DNA from: a virus
Reading direction: 5' to 3' (one strand)
DNA length: 44,930 nt
IMG/VR virus record: IMGVR_UViG_3300048928_000594
Coordinates: 1 to 44,930 of that record
This document shows positions 29,789-37,320 of the stretch, one piece after another. The notes beneath the pieces are model-generated. The model was given only the letters and a program-made list of their open reading frames with translations, made no database searches and was not told the DNA's origin. Numbering within the stretch: the first letter of the stretch is position 1; each line of letters opens with the position of its first letter. The position numbers and the translations under genes are program-made.

Positions 29789-30214
29789 ATGGGCGTCAAA
29801 GTTAAGGGTGTGAGTCAGGCCGTCAAAACCATTAATCGCATAGCGAACACGATCGATGGCAAAAAGGCTCTGCGTGCCGTTTATTCGGCGCTGTACATCG
29901 TAGGTGCTGAATCTGCAACTATGGTGCCGATCGATACCAGCACGCTACTCAATTCCCAGTTCCGGGATGTGAACGTCAATGGCACCCGCATCACAGGCAA
30001 GGTTGGTTACTCAGCGAAATATGCCGCTTCAGTACATGAGGCGCCCGGTAAACACCTCGGTAAGAAAACACCGCGCCCGGTTGATAAAGGCCAGGCACCA
30101 GGTTCGAGAGGGAACATATGGGACAGGACTGGCGAGCCTGAGTTTCTGAAGAAAGCTGGTGAACGAACAACTATTCAGGTCGATACCGTCGTTAAAAAGG
30201 AAATGTCGCTATGA
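29789..30214 (+). CDS. HK97 gp10-like tail completion protein
   Basis: The 141-residue protein begins MGVKVKGVSQAVKTINRIANTIDGKKALRAVYSALYIVGAESATMVPIDTSTLLNSQFRDV, which matches the HK97 gp10-like family of head-tail joining proteins. It is in the correct place before the tail terminator and overlaps it by 4 bp. Confidence 0.85.
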   Translation: MGVKVKGVSQAVKTINRIANTIDGKKALRAVYSALYIVGAESATMVPIDTSTLLNSQFRDVNVNGTRITGKVGYSAKYAASVHEAPGKHLGKKTPRPVDKGQAPGSRGNIWDRTGEPEFLKKAGERTTIQVDTVVKKEMSL

Positions 30215-30594
30215 CGCCTTTAATGTTCCAGCGCGTTAGTGACGTGTTTGTTGATGCCGGGCTCACGACGGGATTTAAAGTCCAGCAGTTGATGTACGAC
30301 GATCCTGGTAATTTATCGACGGGTGCCATTGTTTTCCGGCCCGACGGTGGCTCTGCAATTCGCAATGAACTCGGTTCAACATATTACGTTATGGTGGACG
30401 TTGTCGGCGCGAAGGATAAGCGCAAAGAAGCCCTGAATGCTGTCCAGCGCATTATTGAGTATGTTCAGGAAAACCCGATCAGCCACCCTTGCGTTGGTCA
30501 TATTGAAAATATTGGCGGCATACCGCCACCGCAACTAACGGAAGAGGGGAGGATCGTTTTTCGTCTTTCCTTCGCTTGCCTCTACGGGGAGTAA
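30211..30594 (+). CDS. Tail terminator protein
   Basis: The 127-residue protein (MTPLMFQRVSDVFVDAGLTTGFKVQQL..., VMVDVVGAKDKRKEALNAVQRIIEYVQENP, ending RIVFRLSFACLYGE) has the alpha/beta pattern of siphovirus tail terminators (lambda U-like). It comes just before the tail tube gene and is followed by an intrinsic terminator. Confidence 0.75.
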   Translation: MTPLMFQRVSDVFVDAGLTTGFKVQQLMYDDPGNLSTGAIVFRPDGGSAIRNELGSTYYVMVDVVGAKDKRKEALNAVQRIIEYVQENPISHPCVGHIENIGGIPPPQLTEEGRIVFRLSFACLYGE

Positions 30595-30605
30595 GCAAAA
30601 ACACC

Positions 30606-30630
30606 AGGCTGCCATCAGGCGGCCTTTTTT
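30606..30630 (+). terminator. Intrinsic terminator between tail terminator and tail tube genes
   Basis: AGGCTGCC pairs with GGCGGCCT over an ATCA loop, followed by TTTTTT. An 8-bp stem with one G-T pair. Confidence 0.85.
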
Positions 30631-30652
30631 ATTTATTGAGAGGAGTTTCCCC

Positions 30653-31399
30653 ATGGCAGCAAATTGCCCTACGGACAACACAAAGCTTTTTGGCCGCGCA
30701 ATTGTCCTTGAAGTGGCTGATGGTTGTGCCGACACGCTTCCTTCCGAATCCGAATGGAAATCTCTTGCGGCCGGTACCAGTAAAGGTTTCGACTTTTCAC
30801 CCAACAGCGTGACGTCTGATGCGGATGACACCAAGGGTTACGTCGAAAACATCGTCACCAACGCAGACTTCACCATTTCTTTTGAGGGTGAAGTGCGCCG
30901 CAATGACAAGCTGGATCAGTATGGTGTAAGTCGACTTATTAAGTACTTCAACACCGAGATTCAGGCGACTCGTCAGCCGACGCTGTGGGTGCGCATGGAA
31001 TTCGGACCGGTAACTTTCATCGGCTACATGCTGATCAACGCTCTGAGCTCAGACGGTGGCACTAACGACATCGTGACTTTCTCTACTGAGTTCAAAGTGG
31101 CTGATGCCGACACCATTCAGGTAATTGATACCGATGAAACGGTACCAGCCACTGGCGTAACGGTAACCCCTGCGACCACTTCCCTGGTTGTCGGTGCAAC
31201 TCGCCAGCTGACTGGTGCAGTACAGCCGTCTGATGCTACGGATAAATCGGGAACCTGGACAACCTCTGATGCTACCAAGGCAACAGTGAGCTCTACAGGC
31301 CTGGTCACAGCGGTCGCTGCTGGCTCTGCAACCATCACGTTTAAATCCACTGATGGCAACTTTACCGGCACCTGCGCTGTTACGGTCACGGCTTCGTAA
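30653..31399 (+). CDS. Major tail tube protein with C-terminal Ig-like (Big2) domain
   Basis: The 248-residue protein has an N-terminal tail-tube domain (~1-165, AIVLEVADGC ... NADFTISFEGEVRRND ... FGPVTFIGYMLINALSSDGGTNDIVTFSTEFKVADADTI). The C-terminal Big2 domain spans ~167-248: GVTVTPATTSLVVGATRQLTGAVQPSDATDKSGTWTTSDATKATVSSTGLVTAVAAGSATITFKSTD. The Ig domain decorates the tail surface in many phages and may bind host surface sugars. The ATG has GAGGAGTTTCCCC upstream. Confidence 0.9.
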   Translation: MAANCPTDNTKLFGRAIVLEVADGCADTLPSESEWKSLAAGTSKGFDFSPNSVTSDADDTKGYVENIVTNADFTISFEGEVRRNDKLDQYGVSRLIKYFNTEIQATRQPTLWVRMEFGPVTFIGYMLINALSSDGGTNDIVTFSTEFKVADADTIQVIDTDETVPATGVTVTPATTSLVVGATRQLTGAVQPSDATDKSGTWTTSDATKATVSSTGLVTAVAAGSATITFKSTDGNFTGTCAVTVTAS

Positions 31400-31407
31400 C
31401 CATTACA

Positions 31408-31428
31408 AAGGGCTGACTACCAGCCCTT
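31408..31428 (+). other. Perfect hairpin AAGGGCTG/CAGCCCTT after tail tube gene
   Basis: Eight-base perfect stem with a 5-nt loop. No T-run follows, so it may be an RNA-stability element rather than a terminator. Confidence 0.5.
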
Positions 31429-31449
31429 GATAATGCTTATGGAGGAATT

Positions 31450-32160
31450 ATGAAATCACGGCCGCCATTGAAAGAAATAGGCGAGATGCTTATCGATGCC
31501 GAAGGAAAAGAATACTTTTTCAGGCCATCACTCATAAACATGACGCGCATAGGCGATCCGTCGGAAATCGTCGCCGCGTTCTATGACCTGCATCACGACG
31601 AAGTGGCGGCGCTTATTCAGTCTGCGCACCAGGCATTCGGGATGATTCCTTCGTGGCTTATCGAGCATATAAAATCCAGCAGTTATGGAAGAAAAGCTCT
31701 GATGGCAGCGATGGAAGTTATGACCGCATGTTGTGATGAGGATGTAACGGCGCTGATTGGGGAGATGCGGCAGGCCAAAGCGCCTGGCAAGGCATTTAAA
31801 ATGAAGAGCGGCGCGATGGATGCGTTCGAAATAATCGTCATCGCCCAGTCTCTTATAAGCCACGGGGTTATCGGCAAGGCAAAGGTGAGAAAGCTCCAGC
31901 GACATGAAAATAATCAGGCCACATCCGAATTTAATGCTTTCGAGTATATCAGTGCTGCGCGCAACCACTTTAGCATGAGCCGGGTAGAGGCAGAGCAACT
32001 CACCATGACTGAGTTTCAGCTCCTGATTGCTGCAAAATATCCCGACCAGAAAGGATTCACTAAAGAAGAGTATGAAGCTGTCACAGATGATTATCTTACC
32101 AAGAAAGCGCAGAGACTGGAGAAAGAAAAGCAGAGTAAAAAACATGCAGCGCCTGGCTGA
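31450..32160 (+). CDS. Tail assembly chaperone (DUF6246-like, G-like)
   Basis: The 236-residue protein sits between tail tube and tape measure, the place of lambda G/GT. It is helical with a C-terminus (MTMTEFQLLIAAKYPDQKGFTKEEYEAVTDDYLTKKAQRLEKEKQ) like the T domain of a fused G-T product. No slippery frameshift pair was needed since the ORF is continuous. It probably shields the tape measure protein during tail assembly. Confidence 0.78.
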   Translation: MKSRPPLKEIGEMLIDAEGKEYFFRPSLINMTRIGDPSEIVAAFYDLHHDEVAALIQSAHQAFGMIPSWLIEHIKSSSYGRKALMAAMEVMTACCDEDVTALIGEMRQAKAPGKAFKMKSGAMDAFEIIVIAQSLISHGVIGKAKVRKLQRHENNQATSEFNAFEYISAARNHFSMSRVEAEQLTMTEFQLLIAAKYPDQKGFTKEEYEAVTDDYLTKKAQRLEKEKQSKKHAAPG

Positions 32161-32184
32161 TAAAAGATATTAACGTAAAAAACA

Positions 32185-32207
32185 AACCCGCTCCGGCGGG
32201 TTTTTTA
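32185..32207 (+). terminator. Intrinsic terminator between chaperone and tape measure
   Basis: AACCCGC/GCGGGTT stem with a TCCG loop, followed by TTTTTT. It lies about 20 bp before the tape measure ATG. Confidence 0.85.
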
Positions 32208-32226
32208 TTGCTCCGAGGAAGGTTAA

Positions 32227-35200
32227 ATGGCCGGAATTCTTAACGCTGGTAAGGTAATTTATGAAGTCGATATGGACACGGCTGGCATCCTTAGAGGCAG
32301 ACGAGAAATTGAAGCCGCACTGGCTGGTCTTGGCGGCAACCTTGGCAGGATTGAATCCAGCGTAAACCGCACTGAGCGCTCAATCGCATCTATGGAGCGC
32401 ACGCTGTCGAGCCTTGGCAGCATTGCCAAAGGTGTGATCGCGGCTCTATCAATCCAGCAGGTCGCTAATTATGCCGATGCCTGGACAGATCTGAACAACA
32501 AAGTATCAAACAGCATCCGCACCGGCGAGACGCAGGCTGAAGTGATGCAGCGCATCTTTGATATTTCTCAGGCGACGCAATCATCCCTTAACGGCACCGC
32601 CACTCTTTATGCCCGTCTGGAGCGAGGCACTCGCATCTACAATACCTCCGCCGCCGATCTTGTCAGGTTGACCACAATTATCAACCAGGGCTTCGCGGTG
32701 AGTGGCGCCACTGCACAGGAAGCGGAAAACGCGATTATCCAGTTATCTCAGGGGCTGGCCGCCGGTGCGTTGCGTGGCGAGGAGTACAACTCCGTCGCCG
32801 AGCAGGGAAGCCGCCTGACAAACGCCTTGGCTGATTCCCTCGGCGTTTCAATTGGTCAACTCCGCGCAATGGCTGCGGAAGGAAAATTAACCACTGATGT
32901 GGTTGTAAAAGGCCTGCTTTCGCAGGGCGAAGCCATTGGCAGCGAGTTCGCCAAAACAACAGTTTCTATTTCGAAAGGCCTGCAGGTTGCGGGCAATAAT
33001 GTCACTAAATTCTTCGGCGAAAACGCCACCGTCAAATCCTTCGCCGCTGGGTTCCGAGATTCTGTAATCAGTCTTAGTGAAAATCTGGAAAGCCTTGGTA
33101 CCGCATTGATTGGAGCGGCTGCAATCATGGGTGGTCGTTTTGCTGGCGCTCTTGCTATGGCAACTGTTGCTCAGGCTCAGCGGGTGCAAGGTACGCTGAC
33201 TGCGATATCCGCGACACGGCAAGCAGCCATTCAGGAAGCAGAGGCCGCAGCGGTAACGGTGAGAAAAACTCAGGCAGACAAAGGCGCAGCAATGTCGGCG
33301 CTAAACCTCGCGCTCGCTGAGTTTCAGGTAGCCAAAAATACAGCAGCAGAAGCATTCGCAATGGAAAACGTTGTGCGCTTGCGTAGTGCATACATTGCGA
33401 CCGCCGCTGAAGCTGCTGTTGCAGAGAATGCGCTGGCCGGTGCTCAGGCGCGAGTCGCGGCCACTGGTTTCACCATGGCCAACACTATGAAGGTGATCAG
33501 TACCGTAACTGGACCGCTTGGCGGCCCTCTCGGTGTTATAGCGATCGTGGCTGCTGGCTGGTATCTGTATGCGCAGCGTCAGGCTGAAGCGCGCAAAGAG
33601 GCGATCGCTTTTGCTGACACTATCCCCGACGTGATTAAGCGCCTCAATGACATGAACCTCGCGCAATCGCAGGGCGTGCGCGCTGATACGGTCGATTCAA
33701 TCAAGGCGCAGAAGGATTCAATTTCTGACCTTAAGGACACCATTTCCGGGCTTGAGGCTGAATATGATAAATATTCCACGCTGGCAAGACAGTATGGCGT
33801 AAGTGAGGATGAAAATAACGGTTACGTAATAAAGGCCCGTGAAGCCGCCAATAATCTCGCCAAGGCGCGAAGAGATCTAGATGGGCAAAACGCGAAGTTA
33901 AAGCAAACCGAAGATGCATTGCACCTGATTAATATTCGTGTGAATCAGGGCATCGTCGATCAAATGAAGGCGGCCAGAGATAACGCAATAGCTCTCGCTG
34001 AGGCAGAAAAGAACGCGACCTTCCTCGGTGGCGCGCACGCAATTCTCGCTCAAAAGCTTGGAGCTTCAACTCAGGCTTTGCAGTCCTTTAATTCAGAGTC
34101 ACTAAAAATAAACTGGGGCGGCAAGGAGGGTGAAAAGTTAATAAAACAAGCAAAACGCCGCCTGGAATTATCAAAGCTCGAAGGTGAAGCAAGAGCGCGA
34201 TTGCAAGCGACTTATGATGCTGAGGATGCAGGAACTCAAGACCCGTTAGCAGTTAAGCAACTTCAGGATGTGTATGCTGAAACAGAGAGAGCGACTCAGG
34301 CAAGAAAAGACCAAAAGAAAGAAGATAAAGCCGCCGCTTCAGAAGCTAAGAAGCTTGAAAACCAGCAGGAATCAATAGCTCAGAAGCTGAGCAATCTTAA
34401 GCAGCAATCTGAACTTGCTGCTGACTCTACCAAGGAATTAAGCCGCGAGCAGGCTATCCTCACTGCCCAGCAGTCTCTCGGAAAAGGCGCTACTCAGGAA
34501 CAAATCGCGCTGGCTGGAAAATACGCTTCAGCCAAGTGGGATGCTGCTAACGCTATCAAGGCACAGGCTGCAGCTGAGAAGCTTTTGCCAGAGGCGCGCG
34601 AGAACGCAAGCTTTAAGCAGGACGTTCAGGATCTGAATACCGCTTTATCTGCGAAGAAAATTAGCCAGGAGCAGTACAACCAGACCATTGAGCGTCTGGA
34701 GGAGCAGCATCAGGCCAACCTCGCGAAAATCCGATCAGATCAGGTGGTCAGTCCTCAGCAAGAAGCTGCTGGCGGCGTTGACCCTTTGCAGCAACTGGCG
34801 AATGAGAATGCGCGTAAGCTTGCGCTCATTCAGCAGTATGAGCAGCAGGGAATCATCACTCACCAGAATGCGCTCGCTCTTCGTGCTTCAGCTGACAAGG
34901 AATATGAAGAGGCCCGCGTCGCTGCTCAGTGGGAAATCTGGCGTAACCAGAGTGCCGGCAATGAGGCGCTAGCGGCATCCTTTGACGCCCTGGCGGGTAA
35001 CGCATCCAACGCACTCACGGGAATTATCACCGGCAGCATGTCGGCCGAGGATGCAATGCGCTCAATCGGCAACACGGTGTTGAACTCCTTGATCAACTCT
35101 TTCGTTCAGATGGGCGTTGAGTGGGTGAAGTCGGCGATCATGGGGCAGGCGGCGCAGACTGCAGCTATCGGCACCGTTACGGCGGTTCAGACGGCAGCTG

Positions 35201-35697
35201 TCGCCACTCAAACCGCAACAAGCACCGCAGCGGCGGCCACAACGGCGGCGGCATGGACTCCGGCGGCTATTCTGTCTTCTATTGCTTCTATGGGTACAGC
35301 TGCGGCTATTGGTATAGGCGCGGTTGCTGGCATCGTTGGTATGAGTCTGCTCGGTAAAAGGAAAAACGGCGGCCCGGTAACTGCTGGCGGGCTGTATCAG
35401 GTAGGCGAGGGCGGTATGCCTGAAATCTACCAGGCCAGCACCGGTAAGCAGTACATGATACCGGGTGATAACGGAAAGGTGATCAGCAATAAGGATATGA
35501 ACGCAAGTGGTGGGGTGAATGTCATAATCAACGTCCAGAATATGACGGGCGCCACATTTGACGCTCAGGCTACGAGCAATGGCGATGGTACAATAACTGT
35601 GGATGCCATTATTGCTGATTTGAATAATGGTGGGCCAATTTCTCAGGGCATAACAAGTAATTTCAATGCCAAACGTACTCCACGTGGTCAAAATTGA
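32227..35697 (+). CDS. Tail tape measure protein
   Basis: The 1156-residue protein starts with the TIGR02675-type tape measure domain (~residues 60-260, WTDLNNKVSNSIRTGETQAEVMQRIFDISQ). Long coiled-coil stretches follow, with two hydrophobic segments near 435-450 (PLGVIAIVAAGWYLYA) and 1025-1055. A C-terminal lambda H-like domain (FDALAGNASNALTGIITGSMSAEDAMRSIGNTVLNSLINSFVQMGVEW) closes the protein. It sets tail length and is ejected with the DNA. Its Shine-Dalgarno (GAGGAAGG) follows the terminator directly. Confidence 0.95.
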   Translation: MAGILNAGKVIYEVDMDTAGILRGRREIEAALAGLGGNLGRIESSVNRTERSIASMERTLSSLGSIAKGVIAALSIQQVANYADAWTDLNNKVSNSIRTGETQAEVMQRIFDISQATQSSLNGTATLYARLERGTRIYNTSAADLVRLTTIINQGFAVSGATAQEAENAIIQLSQGLAAGALRGEEYNSVAEQGSRLTNALADSLGVSIGQLRAMAAEGKLTTDVVVKGLLSQGEAIGSEFAKTTVSISKGLQVAGNNVTKFFGENATVKSFAAGFRDSVISLSENLESLGTALIGAAAIMGGRFAGALAMATVAQAQRVQGTLTAISATRQAAIQEAEAAAVTVRKTQADKGAAMSALNLALAEFQVAKNTAAEAFAMENVVRLRSAYIATAAEAAVAENALAGAQARVAATGFTMANTMKVISTVTGPLGGPLGVIAIVAAGWYLYAQRQAEARKEAIAFADTIPDVIKRLNDMNLAQSQGVRADTVDSIKAQKDSISDLKDTISGLEAEYDKYSTLARQYGVSEDENNGYVIKAREAANNLAKARRDLDGQNAKLKQTEDALHLINIRVNQGIVDQMKAARDNAIALAEAEKNATFLGGAHAILAQKLGASTQALQSFNSESLKINWGGKEGEKLIKQAKRRLELSKLEGEARARLQATYDAEDAGTQDPLAVKQLQDVYAETERATQARKDQKKEDKAAASEAKKLENQQESIAQKLSNLKQQSELAADSTKELSREQAILTAQQSLGKGATQEQIALAGKYASAKWDAANAIKAQAAAEKLLPEARENASFKQDVQDLNTALSAKKISQEQYNQTIERLEEQHQANLAKIRSDQVVSPQQEAAGGVDPLQQLANENARKLALIQQYEQQGIITHQNALALRASADKEYEEARVAAQWEIWRNQSAGNEALAASFDALAGNASNALTGIITGSMSAEDAMRSIGNTVLNSLINSFVQMGVEWVKSAIMGQAAQTAAIGTVTAVQTAAVATQTATSTAAAATTAAAWTPAAILSSIASMGTAAAIGIGAVAGIVGMSLLGKRKNGGPVTAGGLYQVGEGGMPEIYQASTGKQYMIPGDNGKVISNKDMNASGGVNVIINVQNMTGATFDAQATSNGDGTITVDAIIADLNNGGPISQGITSNFNAKRTPRGQN

Positions 35698-35705
35698 GAG
35701 GAAGC

Positions 35706-35936
35706 ATGGAAGATATTTTGCCTGGCGAGTCTAGAAGCATGCCAATTGAAAAAGGCAAGGTGGTCAGATACTCAGCCAACAGGGCTGTAAATTTTGAGTT
35801 TTTGCTTACAGATGGCACTTACATTACCGGTGTTATTCCTGCTGGTGAGGTACTTGAGTTTAAGGGTAATGGCTCTATTCAAGAATTTAACATCAAAATC
35901 TTTGAAGCTCCGAGACGACCTACTGCCATAGATTAA
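35706..35936 (+). CDS. Small hypothetical tail-region protein (76 aa)
   Basis: The ATG at 35706 with GAGAGGAAG directly upstream gives MEDILPGESRSMPIEKGKVV and a 76-residue beta-rich product (YSANRAVNFEFLLTDGTYITGVIPAGEVLEFK). An alternative TTG at 35694 lies inside the tape measure stop. It is followed by an intrinsic terminator. Function unknown. Confidence 0.62.
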   Translation: MEDILPGESRSMPIEKGKVVRYSANRAVNFEFLLTDGTYITGVIPAGEVLEFKGNGSIQEFNIKIFEAPRRPTAID

Positions 35937-35957
35937 ACCCGCCACGGCGGGTTTTTT
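35935..35957 (+). terminator. Intrinsic terminator inside the tail operon
   Basis: AACCCGCC/GGCGGGTT with a 3-nt ACG loop is followed by TTTTT. It precedes the next tail gene by 17 bp. Confidence 0.85.
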
Positions 35958-35973
35958 AATGCCTGGAGTTTAG

Positions 35974-36471
35974 ATGCCAATCATCGACTATCCCGACTGG
36001 CTGCCGCTGGCGCAGAAAACCAGTAAAAACATGACTCTCGATACCGGGTTCCAGGCCGATCAACCAGCGGTCGGCCCGGTAATCTTTCAGGACATGACGG
36101 ACGATCTGAAGGTCACCTGGTCACTGACATGGATTTTCACACTGGCGCAGGAGCGCGCCTTCCAGCAGTGGCTGCGCAGCCCAAATTATCTGAATCGTGG
36201 GCTGAACTGGTTCAGGATGCCGGTAAACATCGGCGGCCCCGGATTGCAGGTTCAGGAACTGCATTTCACGCAGATGCCTGTGCAGACCAATATTCAGGGT
36301 GGAATTGTTACCTGGACCGGGACAGTCATCGCCAATCACCTGAACAATCCTGATGACGACTACGACGACATTATCGTTGAGCTTCCTCCACCATGGGCAA
36401 GCTGGCTGGATATCGTTGTCACAGGCTATCCAGATGAACGCGACCCTGAGTCTTTACCGAGAGTGCCCTGA
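35974..36471 (+). CDS. Minor tail protein (165 aa)
   Basis: The 165-residue protein (MPIIDYPDWLPLAQKTSKNMTLDTGFQADQPAVGPVIFQDMTDDLKVTWSLTWIFTLAQERAFQQWL) is at the distal tail assembly position between tape measure and DUF1833. It has no catalytic motif; a distal-tail-like beta fold is plausible. CTGGAG precedes the ATG. The stop overlaps the next start by one base. Confidence 0.75.
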   Translation: MPIIDYPDWLPLAQKTSKNMTLDTGFQADQPAVGPVIFQDMTDDLKVTWSLTWIFTLAQERAFQQWLRSPNYLNRGLNWFRMPVNIGGPGLQVQELHFTQMPVQTNIQGGIVTWTGTVIANHLNNPDDDYDDIIVELPPPWASWLDIVVTGYPDERDPESLPRVP

Positions 36472-36941
36472 TGCCTTCATTTCGTGATTACAAGCAAAAG
36501 AGGCCAACGCGCGCGTTATACGACACGTTGACCTTTTATCACCCATCATTCGGATATGTGCGCCTGGTAGACAAGCAGTTCTACCCTAAGACGCTCGGCG
36601 GCCAGACTTTCACGCCAGCCAGATTCGAAGTTGAGGAGAGCCAGCAAAGCGGAACCCCGGTGATAGACGCCACCGTCAAGCTCGGCAGGCTGTCATCTGA
36701 CATCAAGGCGCTAATGAAGAGGTGGAAAGGGGCTTCCAGGCTGACGGCCATTACAGCCACCCGGCAGATCTTCGACAGCGGCGATGTGTCGGTACCGATT
36801 AAGTCCTGGCAACTATACGTTAAAACTGTCGATATCGACGCCGACGCGGCGTCTGTAACCCTGTCAGTCACCAATCCGCTGAACAACAACATAGGCCGAC
36901 TTTATGACCCCAAAGAATACACCGGCCTTCAGTACCTCTGA
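36471..36941 (+). CDS. DUF1833 tail protein
   Basis: The 156-residue protein matches DUF1833 tail assembly proteins: TLTFYHPSFGYVRLVDKQFYPKTLGGQTFTPARFEVEESQQSGTPVIDATVKLGRLS, ending KEYTGLQYL. It is always found near NlpC/P60 tail proteins and shares 38 bp with the next gene here. Role: tail tip assembly (inferred from synteny). Confidence 0.87.
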   Translation: MPSFRDYKQKRPTRALYDTLTFYHPSFGYVRLVDKQFYPKTLGGQTFTPARFEVEESQQSGTPVIDATVKLGRLSSDIKALMKRWKGASRLTAITATRQIFDSGDVSVPIKSWQLYVKTVDIDADAASVTLSVTNPLNNNIGRLYDPKEYTGLQYL

Positions 36942-37320
36942 TTTCATATCGCGCATGATAGGAGTTCCGTGGGCGAACCGCGCGTGCTCATTCGGTAAAG
37001 TCGACTGTTGGGGGTTGGTGGTGCTCTATTACCGCCACATCCTCAGCATTGAGTTGCACCAGACGCCGGACTACGAAGCCGGTGAGGACTTCTTCACCTG
37101 CTATCAGGGAGATGTGGTTTTCTGGCGCAAGGTCGATAAACCGATAGAGGGCGGGATATTCGTCGGGTACCGCGGGGCGCGACCGGCGCACGTTGGTCTG
37201 GTGCTGAACCGCCAGGCGTTGCACTCGCGCGGCGAGAATGGAAGCGTGCGCATGGACTCATTGCTGGTTATTCAGCGGGCATTCACCAAAGTGGAGTTTT
37301 TCGTATATGGCGCTGGTTGA
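36904..37320 (+). CDS. NlpC/P60 (C40) tail-associated peptidase (K-like)
   Basis: The 138-residue protein has the NlpC/P60 core: catalytic Cys in FGKVDCWGLVVLYYR (~residue 36), His in ARPAHVGLVLN (~99), and a third polar residue later. In tail tips this domain cleaves peptide bonds in peptidoglycan during DNA entry or assembles the tip. It overlaps DUF1833 by 38 bp and the tip protein start by 14 bp. Confidence 0.88.
   Translation: MTPKNTPAFSTSDFISRMIGVPWANRACSFGKVDCWGLVVLYYRHILSIELHQTPDYEAGEDFFTCYQGDVVFWRKVDKPIEGGIFVGYRGARPAHVGLVLNRQALHSRGENGSVRMDSLLVIQRAFTKVEFFVYGAG

Noticed and set aside
31450-32160. Programmed G-GT frameshift
   Set aside because: The chaperone frame is continuous and already carries the T-like C-terminus; no separate T frame or clear slippery site was seen.
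37238-37306. N-terminal extension of the tip protein
   Set aside because: It runs out of frame inside the NlpC/P60 gene; the ATG at 37307 has a better ribosome site and a natural domain start.
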